From contig NC_090984.1 of the NCBI RefSeq assembly GCF_041146395.1, positions 85,323,114 through 85,387,113 on the forward strand: DNA of 64,000 bases, read 5' to 3'. The translations under genes were made by a program, and so were the position numbers. The notes under the pieces were generated by a model, which was not told the origin of the DNA, did not search any database, and worked only from the letters and a program-made list of their open reading frames with translations. Below are positions 40,385 to 52,157 of the stretch, piece after piece (position 1 is the first letter of the stretch; each line of letters begins with the position of its first letter). Origin of the DNA: Eulemur rufifrons (lineage: Eukaryota; Chordata; Mammalia; Primates; Lemuridae).

Positions 40385-40790
40385 GTTTTGTTATGTTAGC
40401 AAATATCCAATGCTGGATAAATAGAAAATTTCACCCATTCTGGAATGATTGTAAATTGGTTTAAGAACCTTTTAAAAACCAATTTGACAATACTAAGAGT
40501 CTAAAATACTGTTTTGTTCAGCAATAAAACTTCTGGGAATTTCTCCTATTGAAATACAAAAAAAAATCTCAACAAAGGAAAATTTATGTGACAACTGCTT
40601 TCATCATGGTTCCTTTTATAATAGCTAAAAATCAGAAACTAAATGATCGACAGATGGCAGGTGAATAGTTAAATATGTGTGCTCAATTTGTGGGACACTT
40701 TATAACAATTAAACTTTAATAGAAATTTATAATGATATGTAAAAATATACTGATGAACTTGTAGCTTATTTTGGACATAAGTACTTTTGT
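40385..40790 (+). mobile_element. L1-type LINE fragment
   Basis: Decayed LINE text (ggaatgattgtaaattggtt, agcaataaaacttctgggaa, ttataatagctaaaaatcag). Confidence 0.65.
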
Positions 40791-40799
40791 GCTTATAAG

Positions 40800-41865
40800 A
40801 AATTTCATTTCAGAGGGAAGAAGAAACATGCTTAGGCCTCATCCCAGTCTAATTAAGTCAAACACTCAGGGAGTGGAGACTGAATATTGGTAGTTTTTAA
40901 AGTTCCCCAGATGATTCTAATTGAAGGCAAGGTTGAGTGACAACTATTAGCCTTAGATCCAAACAAGAACACCTGTTCAACTGTGGCCCAGTCCAGCTTG
41001 TTGGGACGGAGTTCTATGTGGAATACTAAATGGTCTGTTTCCCCGGCCTTGTCCCCTGCACGTATGTCTCAGGGACTGGTGGGTCCAGTGGTGGTCCCAG
41101 AGGAGGCTAATCATAAATTTGGGATCATGGCTACATAGTTTTACATCTTACCAAAACCAGCAGCAGGTAGACTCATTAGGAAGCAGATGGTTAAAATAAT
41201 CTAGGTAAGTGTCAGTAAGGGCTACACCTGGGTCCCGACAGGAGCAGGAGGCAGGCAGGGGCAGAACCTACACAGCTGAGAGCTCAGTGAATGAAGGAGC
41301 TCCAGAGTTGAACCAAATCCTGGCATGGATCTTGTATGTCCAGGAGATCCAGTCCTACAGAGCCCTGGTTACCTGCCTGCTGGTGTCTTCACCGTCTTGC
41401 CTCCACAGTCTTTGCTAGAGGGGTAAAAGCAGAAAGTTTAGATGGCTCAAGACTAGGAAACCCTAGCAAGAGATGCTGGTGTCTGCAGTGCTCTTTAGAA
41501 GAAAGCACTACAGCCGATTTGCTGTTGGGCCAAAGGAAACAAATGAAAATTGAATAGGGGAAAGAAAAGTCAGGACAGGGTGAGAGCAAAAGCATCCATC
41601 AGGAGAATATATTGACCCCTTAATAGCCCAAACTCTGAGGACCTCCGGGGAAGAGTAACAGGTGATGTAGCATGACTGGTGGGGCAACAAAGAGCCCCTG
41701 CTCATAAATGTCCATCTCATCCAAGCTTCCCGTTGCCCGAAATTCCGCTATTAGGTCAATTCTACTTGGGTTCTATTAAGCAGTGCCCATTCATTATCTT
41801 CTTCTAAAGTGCAGACTCCTGAAAGGGATAACATGTTGATTCCGCAACAAGTTAGTGGAATTAGT
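40800..41865. other. Unique intergenic sequence
   Basis: Nothing recognised. Frames at 41209-41720 on both strands overlap and lack domains. Confidence 0.45.
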
Positions 41866-41869
41866 TTAT

Positions 41870-42130
41870 GATTTATTCAGCCAATTTGAGTGCCTCCTCT
41901 GTGCTTGGTACTGCACTAGGAACTCAGATACAATGGAAACAAGACCCTTAACTCAATTCAGTTCAGAAGTGTCTACTGGACACTTCCTCGTCACCTGGTA
42001 GGGAGCTGGTGCTGAGACAGGAGGAAAACAGAAAGATGCACAACACCGTCACCTCCCTCAAGGAGCTTTTAGTCTTGTTGTTGGGAATCCAAATGCACAA
42101 AAGACACAGAACAAGCAACTGCTTATTAAA
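41870..42130 (+). repeat. Ancient mammalian interspersed repeat
   Basis: Pattern gatttattcagccaatttg, then gagtgcctcctctgtgcttg, then gtactgcactaggaactcag, of L2/MIR age. Confidence 0.5.
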
Positions 42131-42134
42131 CTGC

Positions 42135-42770
42135 TAATACAGTCAAGGGCCAACATGGAGAGTGGAGCTAAGTGCCCCAGGTCAAAGAGCCTTTTCAGAA
42201 GTGCTCGTGATTGAGCCACACCAACCCTTCTCACTGAGGAGCCTGGAAAGTCAGCTATGACACCCCCACTGCTCTCTAAATATTAACATGGGCGTAACTT
42301 CCTGGTTCTAAGGCCTTGCCTTGGTTTCTAACCTACACCGTATAGTTCTTGCTAACCTTCGTGCTACTGAAAGGGAATTATTCATAAGCATTTGCAGGGT
42401 GCCTAGGGGCCGCCCACCTTCTCTGCTTGTCCTCCAACGCTGGTCTCTTGCTACATCTTGGTGGTGGGCTGAGCGGTTTCACATTTGCTAAACACCCACA
42501 AGACACGTGGTTCCTGTCTATCACAGTCACGCTCACAAGGTTCCCTTGTGAGAAAACCTCACCAGCTCCTGGCTCAGGCTGTCCCTGGAAGGGAGGACTG
42601 TAACCATCCCCAAGCTGGAATAAAGAAGCAAGATTTAGGAACAGAGGGCCAGGCGTGGCCCAGAATCCAGGCATCAAGCAGGGCTAGACAGGGCACTATT
42701 TGCCAAATCCTGAGGAGTTGTGCCTTTTTATGAAACTCTTTGGTAAATTGTGTTATTCTGGAAGCACATT
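42135..42770. other. Unique intergenic sequence
   Basis: No gene or repeat recognised. Confidence 0.4.
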
Positions 42771-42799
42771 CCAGGTGTGAGCCACTGCACCCAGCCTCC
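42771..42799 (-). repeat. Very short Alu 5' fragment
   Basis: Only the Alu 5' end is present, antisense (ccaggtgtgagccactgcac, then ccagcc). No tail or target duplication. Could be a deletion remnant. Confidence 0.7.
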
Positions 42800-42981
42800 C
42801 ACAAATCATTTATTAATTACAAAGAAAAAAATAATAACTTCACAGTGGCCCTCACCACTTTGATCAAGTCATCAAACCTAACAGCACTGTATTGGTATAA
42901 ACTAATATCCAACATCACGTGCATCCTATTAAGATGCTTGGAGAAAGAAAATCAATAGACCCAGGAACTAAATGTTGTGTG

Positions 42982-43149
42982 TGGCTGGGCACAGTGGCTC
43001 ACACCTGTAATCCCAGCACTTTGGGAGGCCAAGACAGGAGGAGCGCTTGAGGCAGGAGTTCAAGACTGCAGTGAGGTATGATTGCACCACTGCACTCCAT
43101 CCAGCCCAGGGCAACAAAGCGGAACCCTGTCTCAAAAAAAAAAAAAAAA
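42982..43149 (+). mobile_element. Alu with internal deletion or monomeric form
   Basis: About 165 bp. The left-monomer start (ggctgggcacagtggctcac) joins directly to right-monomer 3' sequence (actgcagtgaggtatgattg) and an A-tail. Confidence 0.9.
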
Positions 43150-43408
43150 TGAATAAAAATAAAAAATGCTCTGTGATCTTGGATTTGATTTTGGGCATAG
43201 GAGAAAAAAAGAATCTTGTTAGGGCAATTGATGAAATAGATAGTAGTACTATATTGATGCTTAATTTCTTGATTGTGTTAACTATACTGTGGGTAGGTAA
43301 GAGAATGTCTTTGTTCTTGGAAAATGCACACTGAAGTTTTTAGAAGTAAAGAGGCACCCTATTTCCAACTTACTCTAAAATGGTTTAGTAAGAACCATTA
43401 AAGAAATT

Positions 43409-43724
43409 TTTAAAATTTATTTTTATTTATTTATTTATTTTTAGAGACAGGGTCTCACTCTGTTTCCCAGGCTGGAGTGCAATGGCGCAATCGTAGCTCA
43501 TTGCAGCCTTGAATTCCTGGGCTCAAGAGATCCTCCTTCCTCAGCTTCCTGAGTATCTGGGACTACAGACACACACCACCAAGCCCAGCTAATTTTTAAA
43601 TTTTTTGCAGAGATGGGGTCTCCGTATGTTACCTAGGCTGGTCTCAAACTCCTGGCCTCAAGTAATCCTCCTGCCTCAGTCTCCCGAGATACTGGGATTA
43701 CAGGAGTGAGCCACCATGCCCAGC
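43409..43724 (-). mobile_element. Alu SINE, old, in L1 3' UTR
   Basis: Antisense J-like Alu with a (ttta)n tail. Perfect 10-bp target duplication taaagaaatt at 43399-43408 and 43725-43734. Confidence 0.94.
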
Positions 43725-43743
43725 TAAAGAAATTATCTCTCTC

Positions 43744-43785
43744 TCTCTCTCTCTCTATCTATATATATAGATAGAGAGAGAGAGA
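43744..43785. repeat. 42-bp perfect palindrome, (CT)n-(AT)n-(AG)n
   Basis: Arms of 21 bp with no spacer, centred between 43764 and 43765: tctctctatctatatata mirrored as tatatagatagagaga. It sits at the microsatellite site of the L1 3' UTR. It can form a cruciform or hairpin. Confidence 0.95.
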
Positions 43786-43919
43786 ATGATAAGGCAAAAA
43801 AAGCAAACAGTTAGTGACTCTAGATAAAAGATTGTAGAAGTTCCTTGTACTGTTCTTGCAATTTTTCTATAAGATTGAAATTATGTAAAATTAAAAGGTC
43901 CTCCTCTGAACAAAATAAA

Positions 43920-44730
43920 ATAAACCATCCTATGAGTGTGGCCAGGAGTCAGGCGACACTCTGGCACCAGCAACCAGGAGGCTTATACTTCCTGCTGGGG
44001 CCAGAGCCAGCCCAAACTATGGCCGTTTCAGGGCCGGATGGTCACCCTGCAGGCTAAGCTCAGATGGCAGGAACATGTATTATGCAAATTCTGTCAACCA
44101 CTAGACCACAAACCAGGGTGCAGTTCCTGGCAGAGCCCATCACGTCCTTAGAGTAGCGAGGCCTTTACAGCTGTTTCGTGTCAGATGATTCATAGACAAC
44201 ATGCAGCAAACAGAGGAATCATTGGTGAATGCATGAATTGTGAATGGTGCTTGGATTTAATCTCTTTTCATAAAAGTAATTGTTGTTTAAGTCTGCTTTT
44301 GTTACAGCACATTAATAAATAGAATGTGTTTGCATTTTTGCAAGGAGGCCTGAATTTTTAATGTCTGGTAATCTTTACCAAAGAGTATGCATCCGATAAG
44401 GTTTACAAATTTAGTAACAGTAGTGATTAAGGCATATATTGTCCCTAAACAATTCCTTTTCAAAGAGAAGCATACGTTTAAAGATAATTCATTAATGTCT
44501 GTTCTGTGGCCATTTATCTAATGTTTGGCCTTTTGTCATGGCTCTAGAACACAGTGATCTCTTTTTCTCTTTCCTCTCTTTTTTAGCCAGGTTTCTGAGA
44601 ACCTTTGAATTTCTAATTATATATCATATATAAATATAAATATACATATATGTTATATATGCTTTCCATTTTGCCCCCAGAAGCTTAGTAGTCGATCTTT
44701 GCTTGTTTGGTTTATTTGTTTGTGTGGTGA
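43920..44730. other. Intergenic, A/T-rich
   Basis: No gene recognised. Alternating A/T tract at about 44617-44662 (tatatatcatatataaat). Confidence 0.5.
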
Positions 44731-44788
44731 TTTTTCTTTTTTCTTTTCTTTTCTTTCTTTTTCTTTTTCTTTTTTTTTTTTTTTTTTA
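44731..44788 (+). repeat. Polypyrimidine tract (CTTTT)n
   Basis: Nearly 60 nt of T with scattered C, ending in T-run and ag. It resembles both a microsatellite and a splice acceptor tract. No exon can be supported after it. Confidence 0.85.
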
Positions 44789-44989
44789 GCACTTGAATGT
44801 CCCACACATCGAAAGCCAACTGGCTAAAAGTTAGACAAGCTTCTTCACACAACCCCTAGGCGGATATCAACTGTCACTTTCTCAACGTAAGAGGAGCCGG
44901 TTGGCCCACTCTATCCAAAGGCAATCCCACCACGTACGTCCTTCCTGACCTCTGACTTAACCTCCTAGGCTGTGCCTGGGAAGGCCGAG

Positions 44990-45433
44990 TGACTGATCTG
45001 CTGGGGCAAGGAACAAAGATCCACCTTCTCTTTCCCTCGGCCGGCCTGTAGGGAGCGTTTCTTAACTGCCGTGCCAGCTCCCGGCTCCGCGAGCACCTGG
45101 CCAACATTTCATTACCGCGGAGGCCCTGCCCCGGGAAGGCCTGCAAAACTGCAAAACAACACTCGTTAAAGCTAGGGCTGAGTCATCTGGGTGTGGAGGC
45201 TGTTGGGTCACATTCTTGCAACATAAAAAGCAAATAGAGTACAGGCAGAGAAAATCTAGACTGTGGATTTTGTAGAACTTTCTCAAGGCCAGTTCACAGA
45301 GGCATTCACTAGCTCTGTACGTGCGAAATAAAAGGTGAGCGCGGCCACAGCTCCAAAGCACCGGCCGAGTCAGCACTACACAGGGCCAGCCTGGCCCTGG
45401 GCTGACCCTTCCGGGGTCTCCAGCAGAGGGAGG
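44990..45433. promoter_or_regulatory. GC-rich, CpG-enriched regulatory candidate
   Basis: About 20 CpGs by eye in about 430 bp with no repeat. It contains gctgagtcat at 45177-45186, whose complement is the ARE/AP-1 type ATGACTCAGC, and a second weaker gccgagtcagca near 45364. A near-CTCF ccagcagagggagg lies at 45420-45433 with the key C replaced by A. Confidence 0.35.
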
Positions 45434-47900
45434 GCGTGAAACTTGATTTATGAAAAAGGCTAATGGTCAAGGACAAGTGGTGAGGAAGTGACCTATCTCA
45501 GCAAGTCTCTTCCAAGCCTCTGGTCTCTTTGGAACTCCTAGCCGGACCGAATGTCTGCAGAGGTACGGAGGCATAGCCTTGAGTACCCAAGCAGAGAGGA
45601 TGGCTTTGGAATGGAGATCTGTTTTTAGGGCATAATTGGTTCAGCTCTCTGAAACTGGAAGACAGAAATCCAGGCCGTTAAGCTCGATAGCACCTGAGAC
45701 GCAGGATCGCTGGACCCCGGAGGCTAACAGACAAGTCTTGGAAGGCCTTGCTTGTTTGCTTGTTTTCCTTGCAGCTCAAAACTATTTCTTCCAGGCAGTA
45801 GCTCAAAACTATTTCTTCCAGGCAGTGATCTGAGGCGACACTTGGCCCTGAGACCAGCTGAAACACTGTTCTCTATGAGTAAATGCTTCTCAGAGAACAG
45901 ATGGGGAAGCCCAAAAGAAGAACAGGAGACTAACACCCTGGTGTGACAGCCACACCCGTCTCCAGAGCCCACACACCTCCCTGCCAGGACATTGCAAACC
46001 TGGCATTTAATTAGCGATGAGACACTTGTTTTCACTCCGGTGTTCAAAGTGTGGGGAAAGAGGTGCTTTCTGCCTCCTTGCCTTTGGTTATTTGTCTTCT
46101 GCTTCCTGAGCTGGGCTGGGAGAGACAGAAAAGAAGAGGAAGGGGAAACCCAGGCAGATAAGAGAAGTTCCTCGTGCCCTTTGACAAGTTTATGTTTTCT
46201 CCTGTAGTCATGGAACCAGGCCATGAGGTGACTGGCCTGCTTCACTCTCATTCTGGCCATTTTCTCTGCAATGCGAGGAGGGCCAGCACCTCCACTTATG
46301 TGGAATGTTCTATCTGGGGCCTGGGTACCGCCTTGCAAATGTGTCGTTGACAGCAAGGAGGAAGTTAAAAAATGTTCCAGTATTCCTTTTTCAAACCTGG
46401 ATCATTTTAAACAACAGACAGATGACAAGGCAAGCTGTTTTAAAATATTTGTTTACCCTTTGCAACTAAAACACTATATAAGAATAAATGAAGTGCTGAG
46501 CTTAATATGATTGCAATGGTTATACCTATATTATTTCAAATTTTGGCATTCCTCAAAGCAGTACTTTTTGTCATAGATTGACTTTATAAGAACTCATGAC
46601 TGCTAAATAAGTTTTAACTTAAAATGTATACTCATAAATTATTTCTTTAGTATTTTTAAATTAGAGTTCATATAAGATTTATCTGAAGAAGTTACACTAA
46701 AAAATTTGCAACCCATACCGGAGGACACAACTTGGGCATAGAGACTATCTGGCCCTGAAAGTAGCTGGGTTAGCTCTTCTTAACATGTGATTTGTCTTAG
46801 ATTGACATTGTTCTCAGCTGCCTTTGTTCTTTTCCTATCCGGTTTGAAGCACTTCATTTGTAGGAGCAGTGGAAGCAAAGCAGTTAACTCTGCACCACCT
46901 TCCCCTGCAGAGCCCTGTGCGTACCAGCTCTTCCGTGTAAGCCTGATTTTAAAAAGCCCCTTTTGGAGGGTGTGTGTTGTGGGGTGGGGGTCAATAGCAT
47001 CAGGGATTGTTGTTCTTGTTCCCTGTAGGTGAGAAGTCTTTTTCTATTGTTAAAAAAAAAATTGAGACCATTCTCGAAAGCGATTTCCTGAAATGAAGCG
47101 GGGGAGGAAGGCCTGGGCACGAGGGCAGTGAGTCATCAGAAAGCAGCACGGGGCCAGGGCACGAGCTAGGGAAGGCTTGCTTAATCCTCCATGAGGCTCG
47201 GGCCCAGAGGCTAGAGAGGTCCCAGCGCTGGTATATGGGATGCTGTCAGCCTGGGCTGTGGAGGTCCAGGTGAGGGTGGACAGGGGCTGGGGTCTAGGGC
47301 CACTCAGGTGCTAGAAAAATGAGGTTCAGAGTTGCTTGGACTGTCTGAGGTTGGGCTTGGGATAGAAGCAACCTTAATACTGTTTAGGTAGTGCATAATG
47401 CCCGCTGAGCCGGGGCACGAACTGGAGCATGGACTTCCCAGGCGGGACTTGGAGGAGGGGCGTGGGAGGGAGCAAGCGAGCAGAGGGGCAACTCTCCAGT
47501 CAGTGCAGGGGCCTGGGCCCCAACCAGGATTCGCTTAAAGCACACCTGCAGAGTAGAAGGGCCACTCCAAGGCCCCAGCCACAGTGAAAACTAGGGAGCA
47601 GGTTCTGAAAGAGGCTGCAGGGTGCCACGACAGCTAGAGTGACCCAGTTCCACCCAGGCTGCGATGACATTGTGACTGGCATCCAACCCTGCAGGCGGCA
47701 GGAGAGTGGGAGGAGGGGTGTCCAGATAAAAGTCCCACTAGAGCTTCTAAGAAGGAATTAGGGAAGCGGGGCCACAAAAGGCCTGGTTCCTGGCATCAAA
47801 GTGATATCACCAATGATTCACTCTAAGTGTTGCTGTGGTTCACTGCCCTGTCATTCACTACCTTTGTTATCCTCTATTTCTCGGTAACTAGCAATACATT
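45434..47900. other. Unique intergenic sequence with chance ORFs
   Basis: No gene recognised. The longest frame is 210 codons on the minus strand (45724-46356), without a recognisable domain. It includes a 27-bp tandem duplication (see separate entry). Confidence 0.45.
45773..45826. repeat. 27-bp perfect tandem duplication
   Basis: Two identical 27-bp units, 45773-45799 and 45800-45826, each beginning agctcaaaactatttcttcc. On the minus-strand frame each unit encodes LPGRNSFEL. The identity suggests a recent duplication. Confidence 0.95.
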
Positions 47901-47904
47901 GTAG

Positions 47905-48270
47905 TGACAAAGAGTGATCGAGAAGTCAGACCACCTGCCTTCATATTCTAACTTTGTCACTTTCTGTGTGAACTTGGCTAAGTGTTTTGTTTTGTTTTGT
48001 TTTGGTTTGGTTTTTGAGACAAGGTCTCTTGTGTTGCCCAGGCTGGTCTCAAAATTCAGGGCTCAAGCAATCCTGCCTCAGCCTCTCGAATCGCTGAGAC
48101 TACTGGCGGGCTCACCACCATGCTGGCTCTGGCCAAGTTTTTAAACGTCTCTGAGTTTCTGTTATGTTGTCTGTAGAGTTGGAATAATGATAGGACCAAT
48201 TCGTGCGGTAAAAGTGATTAAATGAAACATTGCACATAAAGCTCTTGACACAGAGTAAGGGTGATGGTGA
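47905..48270 (+). repeat. MIR SINE split by an Alu fragment
   Basis: MIR text at 47905-47984 (gaagtcagaccacctgcc, gtgtgaacttggctaagtg) continues at 48133 (gttggaataatgataggacc, taaatgaaacattgcacata). Confidence 0.72.
47985..48130 (-). mobile_element. Alu monomer
   Basis: Antisense single-arm Alu with a (gtttt)n tail inserted in the MIR. Approximate duplication ggctaagtgtttt and ggccaagttttt. Confidence 0.85.
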
Positions 48271-48511
48271 GGGTAGAAATAATAGTAGCAGTAGAAACAG
48301 TGATAGTGACAAACCAGACGGCAGTTGTGTACTTGTTTCAGGAATGGGAGAGTCGAAGGGAAGGGGGGGAAGGCGCCCTGTAGGTTTGGGGCCAGGAAGA
48401 AGCTCAGGGAAAGAAATTCCTGTTGTTTGTGGTTAACCTCTGAGGGCCTCATCATCCCAGGTCGTTCCCTTAAACCTGCCCACAGCCCTGGAGTCCTCCA
48501 TTCAGGACTCT

Positions 48512-48779
48512 CTCTCTGTTGCGCAGGCTAGAATGCAGTGGCATCATCATAGCTCACAGCAACCTCCAACTCCTGGGCTTGAGCGATCCTCCTGCCTCAG
48601 CCTCCCGAGTAACTGGGACTATAGGCACGTGCCACCATGATGGCTAAGTTTTTCTATTTTTAGCAGAGACAAGGTTTCACTCTTGCTCAGGCTGGTCTCC
48701 AACTCCTGAGCTCGAGTAATCTTCCCTCCTTGGCCTCTCAGAGTGCTAAGGATTACAGACGTGAGCCACTGCACCCGGA
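48512..48779 (-). mobile_element. Alu SINE
   Basis: Antisense Alu that lacks a poly-T tract. Target duplication ccattcaggactct at 48498-48511 and ccatttaggactct at 48780-48793 (one mismatch). Confidence 0.93.
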
Positions 48780-49129
48780 CCATTTAGGACTCTTCATTGG
48801 AACCATCTGAGTGGATTCTGTTTCCTGGGGGGACCCTGACTGCTCCAGTATGTGACGATGGTTGTGTGTCTTTCCATCAATCTTCTGAGCTGTTCTCACA
48901 CAAGCCTGTTCTCCCAACTTCTTTCCTTGGCTGTGCATACCAGCCTTTCCCCAAGCCCCCCAGTGTGATTTTAGTTGTTCTTAACTGATTCTTCCCTTTC
49001 CCTGAGTCCACATCCAACAAGTCTCCACATCCTGAGACTCTTACCCCACAGAGTCCTTTGTGTTTACCCTTCCCTTCCTGTGGCTTCTCCTGCCCGTCCA
49101 GACCCATCTTCGTGCGCACTTGGCTATGA

Positions 49130-49510
49130 CAAGAGTCCTAACTAGATTCCCCACCTCCAGGCTATTCCTCTGTACCCTCATTCACTCCCTTTCTGATTAA
49201 TCTTCCTGCAGCTGGAGCTTTCAAACTTTTTGACTGTGACTCACAATAAGAAATATATTTTACTTTACAACCCAGTACACACGCCAAAAACTCACAAAGC
49301 AATACCTCGCTCTGATACTTTTTTATTCACAAGGCACTAAATTGACTTTAGGACCCAGTAAGGGGTCATATTCCACAGTTTGAAAACACTGCCCCAAAGC
49401 ATAGCTCTGATTATGTCACTACTCCAGGGAAAGCTTTCAATTATCCTGGGCATCCACTGAATTCAGTACCCATTGTTTAACCTGGCATTAAAGGCCTTCT
49501 ATGGGATGAC
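49130..49510 (+). repeat. L2 LINE interrupted by a hAT-type element
   Basis: L2-like text flanks both sides (agagtcctaactagattccc before; ctgattatgtcactactcca and ggcattaaaggccttctatg after). Confidence 0.65.
49215..49395. mobile_element. hAT/Charlie-type DNA element
   Basis: Ends gctttcaaactttttgac and ccacagtttgaaaacactg are inverted repeats in the Charlie style. Non-autonomous, nested in L2. Confidence 0.6.
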
Positions 49511-49514
49511 CCTA

Positions 49515-50525
49515 AGTTGTCCGTCTAAACATTTCTCTTTCCACCTCCATTTATGCCATTTAACTCTTTGGGCTTTAGTGGTCTAATATATTGAATGGGA
49601 ATAAAAATACTTCCCGAGCCTGAAGGCCAAGGGTAGACTAGATGGTCCGTGTAGTTTCCTTTACCTACAAGAGCTCTGATTCTGGGATTGTGAGTACTCA
49701 ATATCCAATAACCAAACATACCTCCTCTCTGATCTCTGTGCATTTCCCCGTCCATATCTTTGTTTATGTTGCTCCCTGTAGTCCTCGTCCTCCGTCTCCC
49801 TCTATCTTGCTATGCTGAAATCCCATCAAGGTGCAACAAGAGCAAAGGACACCAAATGGTCAGAATCAGAACTTACTCAAGGAATGCAATTAGTCCACTA
49901 AGGCTGGAGCCACCAAGGCTGGCAAGGTGAGAAGGAAAGAGATGAAACTGAAAAGGTGGGCTGGGCTAGATCATGCCAAACCGAGATCCTCAGGCTGAGA
50001 TTTCCTGTTCAGTTAGAGGCCATGGGGAGTCAGTGATAGCTTCTGAGCAGGTGTGACACATTCAAAGGTGAGGTTTAAGAAGACTGATTTACCTAGAGCT
50101 GGGACATCGGAGGTTACTTCAATAGTAAAATTGACACAGCCTGGATGTAACTGGTATCAGGACAGGCCAGACCAGGGATGGACCCTAGAAATCCAGGCAG
50201 GCACCATCTGGGAGGTTCTGCTTTGGCCACAGATGGGGAACCTGGAGAGCAGGAGGAACACAGGGTCGGGGTAAAGGGACGGAGCTGAGCAGACAGCGAT
50301 AAGGTGCCTGGCACCTACCAGCTCTGGCAACACAGTGCAGGGACACAACTGGGGACGGGGACCCGGGAGCAGGACACCAGTACCTGGGAGGGCTGGGGAG
50401 GCAGAGCTTCTGGCAGCAAAGAAAAAGCACGACCCTTTACTCAGCTCCTGCTGTGACAGGTTCTCTTCCAAGTGCTTTTGCATCTGACTCCAAAGCCTGA
50501 AGTCTGAATGACGCCCAAAACCACC
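49515..50525. other. Intergenic sequence, mostly unassigned
   Basis: 49940-50100 (gagatttcctgttcagttag, then gaggccatggggagtcagtg) looks like an old interspersed repeat. No gene is supported; the frames at 50053-50483 overlap on both strands. Confidence 0.4.
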
Positions 50526-50529
50526 AGGT

Positions 50530-50622
50530 CTCCAAGGGCAGCAAGCAGATTCTTTCTCCTCCTGGGACCTAGCACAGTGCCTGCACAGAGTGAGCCTTGA
50601 TAAGTATTTGTTAGGTTGAACT
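50530..50622 (+). repeat. L2 3' terminus
   Basis: Hallmark ctagcacagtgcctgcacag, then cttgataagtatttgttagg, ending in gaactgaa. Confidence 0.68.
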
Positions 50623-50629
50623 GAAAAGG

Positions 50630-52140
50630 GGTTAGTATTGTTATCACCACACGGATAACACTGCTTGTTTGTCTATCTTCATGGGTAATTTTTTGTGTCC
50701 TGGGCCTTATGCTATTTAACTGAAAGAGCCTGAATTCTTTTCTAAACACCAAAGTTCTGTGGCTGATTATATTGATGTTCTGATTGCATTATCCTAAATG
50801 CATTTCTAGATGAAAGGCTTGAGGTGCAGCTTCAACAACTGAGGACCGTAAGCCCCAGAGCAAGCCCTACTGTTATTTATCCCAAAGGCCTTGAGGAACA
50901 GAGAGAGCTCAGCACTGTGGTGAAACATTACCTATAAATCATCATAGATTTGTTCCCCTTCACGCAGAAGGAGAAACCGGCACTATTATTATTTCTCTTT
51001 TGTACACTCTCTTGCAGATATACCATAAACGTCTTGGTCCCTCCCACCCCACCAATGTGCCAAGGGGCTTGGTAGTTGGGTGGATCCATTCAAGGAGCCA
51101 GTGGTGTTGGAAGAAAGCTAAGTCCTGGGCTGGAGCTGCTGGCTTCTGTGCAGGTCCCACTGGAGTTGCAGCAGCCCTGATGGGGGTGGGAGAGCTGGCA
51201 GCAGTCCCTTTGGAGCAGTATGCTCTTGGGTGTGAACAGGTGCCGTTTGCCAGGAAAAGTGTGTAGAACTGTTTCCCTTGGTAAACTCTCCATGAGCACG
51301 GATTCAGTTAACATTTACTAAATGCCTCTCTGCCAACAGGGAAACAGAGAGAAGCCTGGCCAGTTCCACTTTTGAGGCTCACAGTATTTTTTTTTTAATT
51401 GTACAAATGGCTAAACAGGATTAAAAATTATAGTAAGTTTTAATATTTGTTTTCAAAATTAAGATTATATGATGAATATTGTCTTCTTTCCCCCCTGTAA
51501 GTATAACTCTGTGTCTGAGTTTATAATCTCATTTGCAGAAAGTGTGAAAGTCCAAGTTTGAGGCCCTTTATGATTATGTGGGTGGATCTCTTGCCGCACC
51601 CCCTGGATCCCACCCAGGGCTAGTCCCTCGTCCCGTCCACCGCCATTCTCCGCCAGGCAAGATGCAGGGGCCACAGCTCATTCCGCATGGCTTTAGCTAA
51701 TGCCAGACTACCCACAGCTTCCATGCCGCCACAGAGGCACCCTTCTGCTTCGAACTGAGCCTGGAGCTTTGATCTGCCCTGAGAAGCTCACACCCAGAGG
51801 CAGGACTCCCGGACTCCGCTGTCTGAAGCAACTCTCCTGGGTTGGGAAAGTCTTTACTGCCAACTCAGGCAATAAACCACACTATTTGGCTTCAGTTCTG
51901 TCTATGGTTTCCCCAAATGCACTAACATTGTGAGAACACCCTATTTCTAAATGCTTGGACATGCTCACCTGTAACCACAGGAAAAGAAGGGACTCCCCAG
52001 GGAGACTCTTTTGCTTGGGCACTTGATAAACCTCTGTAAAGTCACAGAGTTAGACATAGGATGCGCCCTGATGTCCAAACACAGAGGCACATGATTGGAT
52101 TTCCATTGTGATAATATGACGAACTGCCAGCAGCCTTTAA
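50630..52140. other. Unique intergenic sequence
   Basis: No gene or repeat recognised. Frames on both strands at 50960-51314 overlap each other. Confidence 0.45.
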
Positions 52141-52157
52141 AAAAAAAATAGCCAAAG

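Larger units (their letters stand above)
43160..43905 (+). mobile_element. L1 3' UTR, interrupted by Alu and microsatellite
   Basis: L1M 3' UTR landmarks on both sides of the insertions: aagagaatgtctttgttctt, then gcacactgaagtttttagaa upstream; gaatgataaggcaaaaaaag, then gtactgttcttgcaattttt downstream. The terminal region is near 43905. Confidence 0.8.

Noticed and set aside
43845..44151. Overlapping 70-71-codon frames
   Set aside because: The first is partly L1 3' end. Neither has recognisable features.
45420..45433. Second CTCF-like site ccagcagagggagg
   Set aside because: The critical C of the GGC core is A, which usually abolishes binding.
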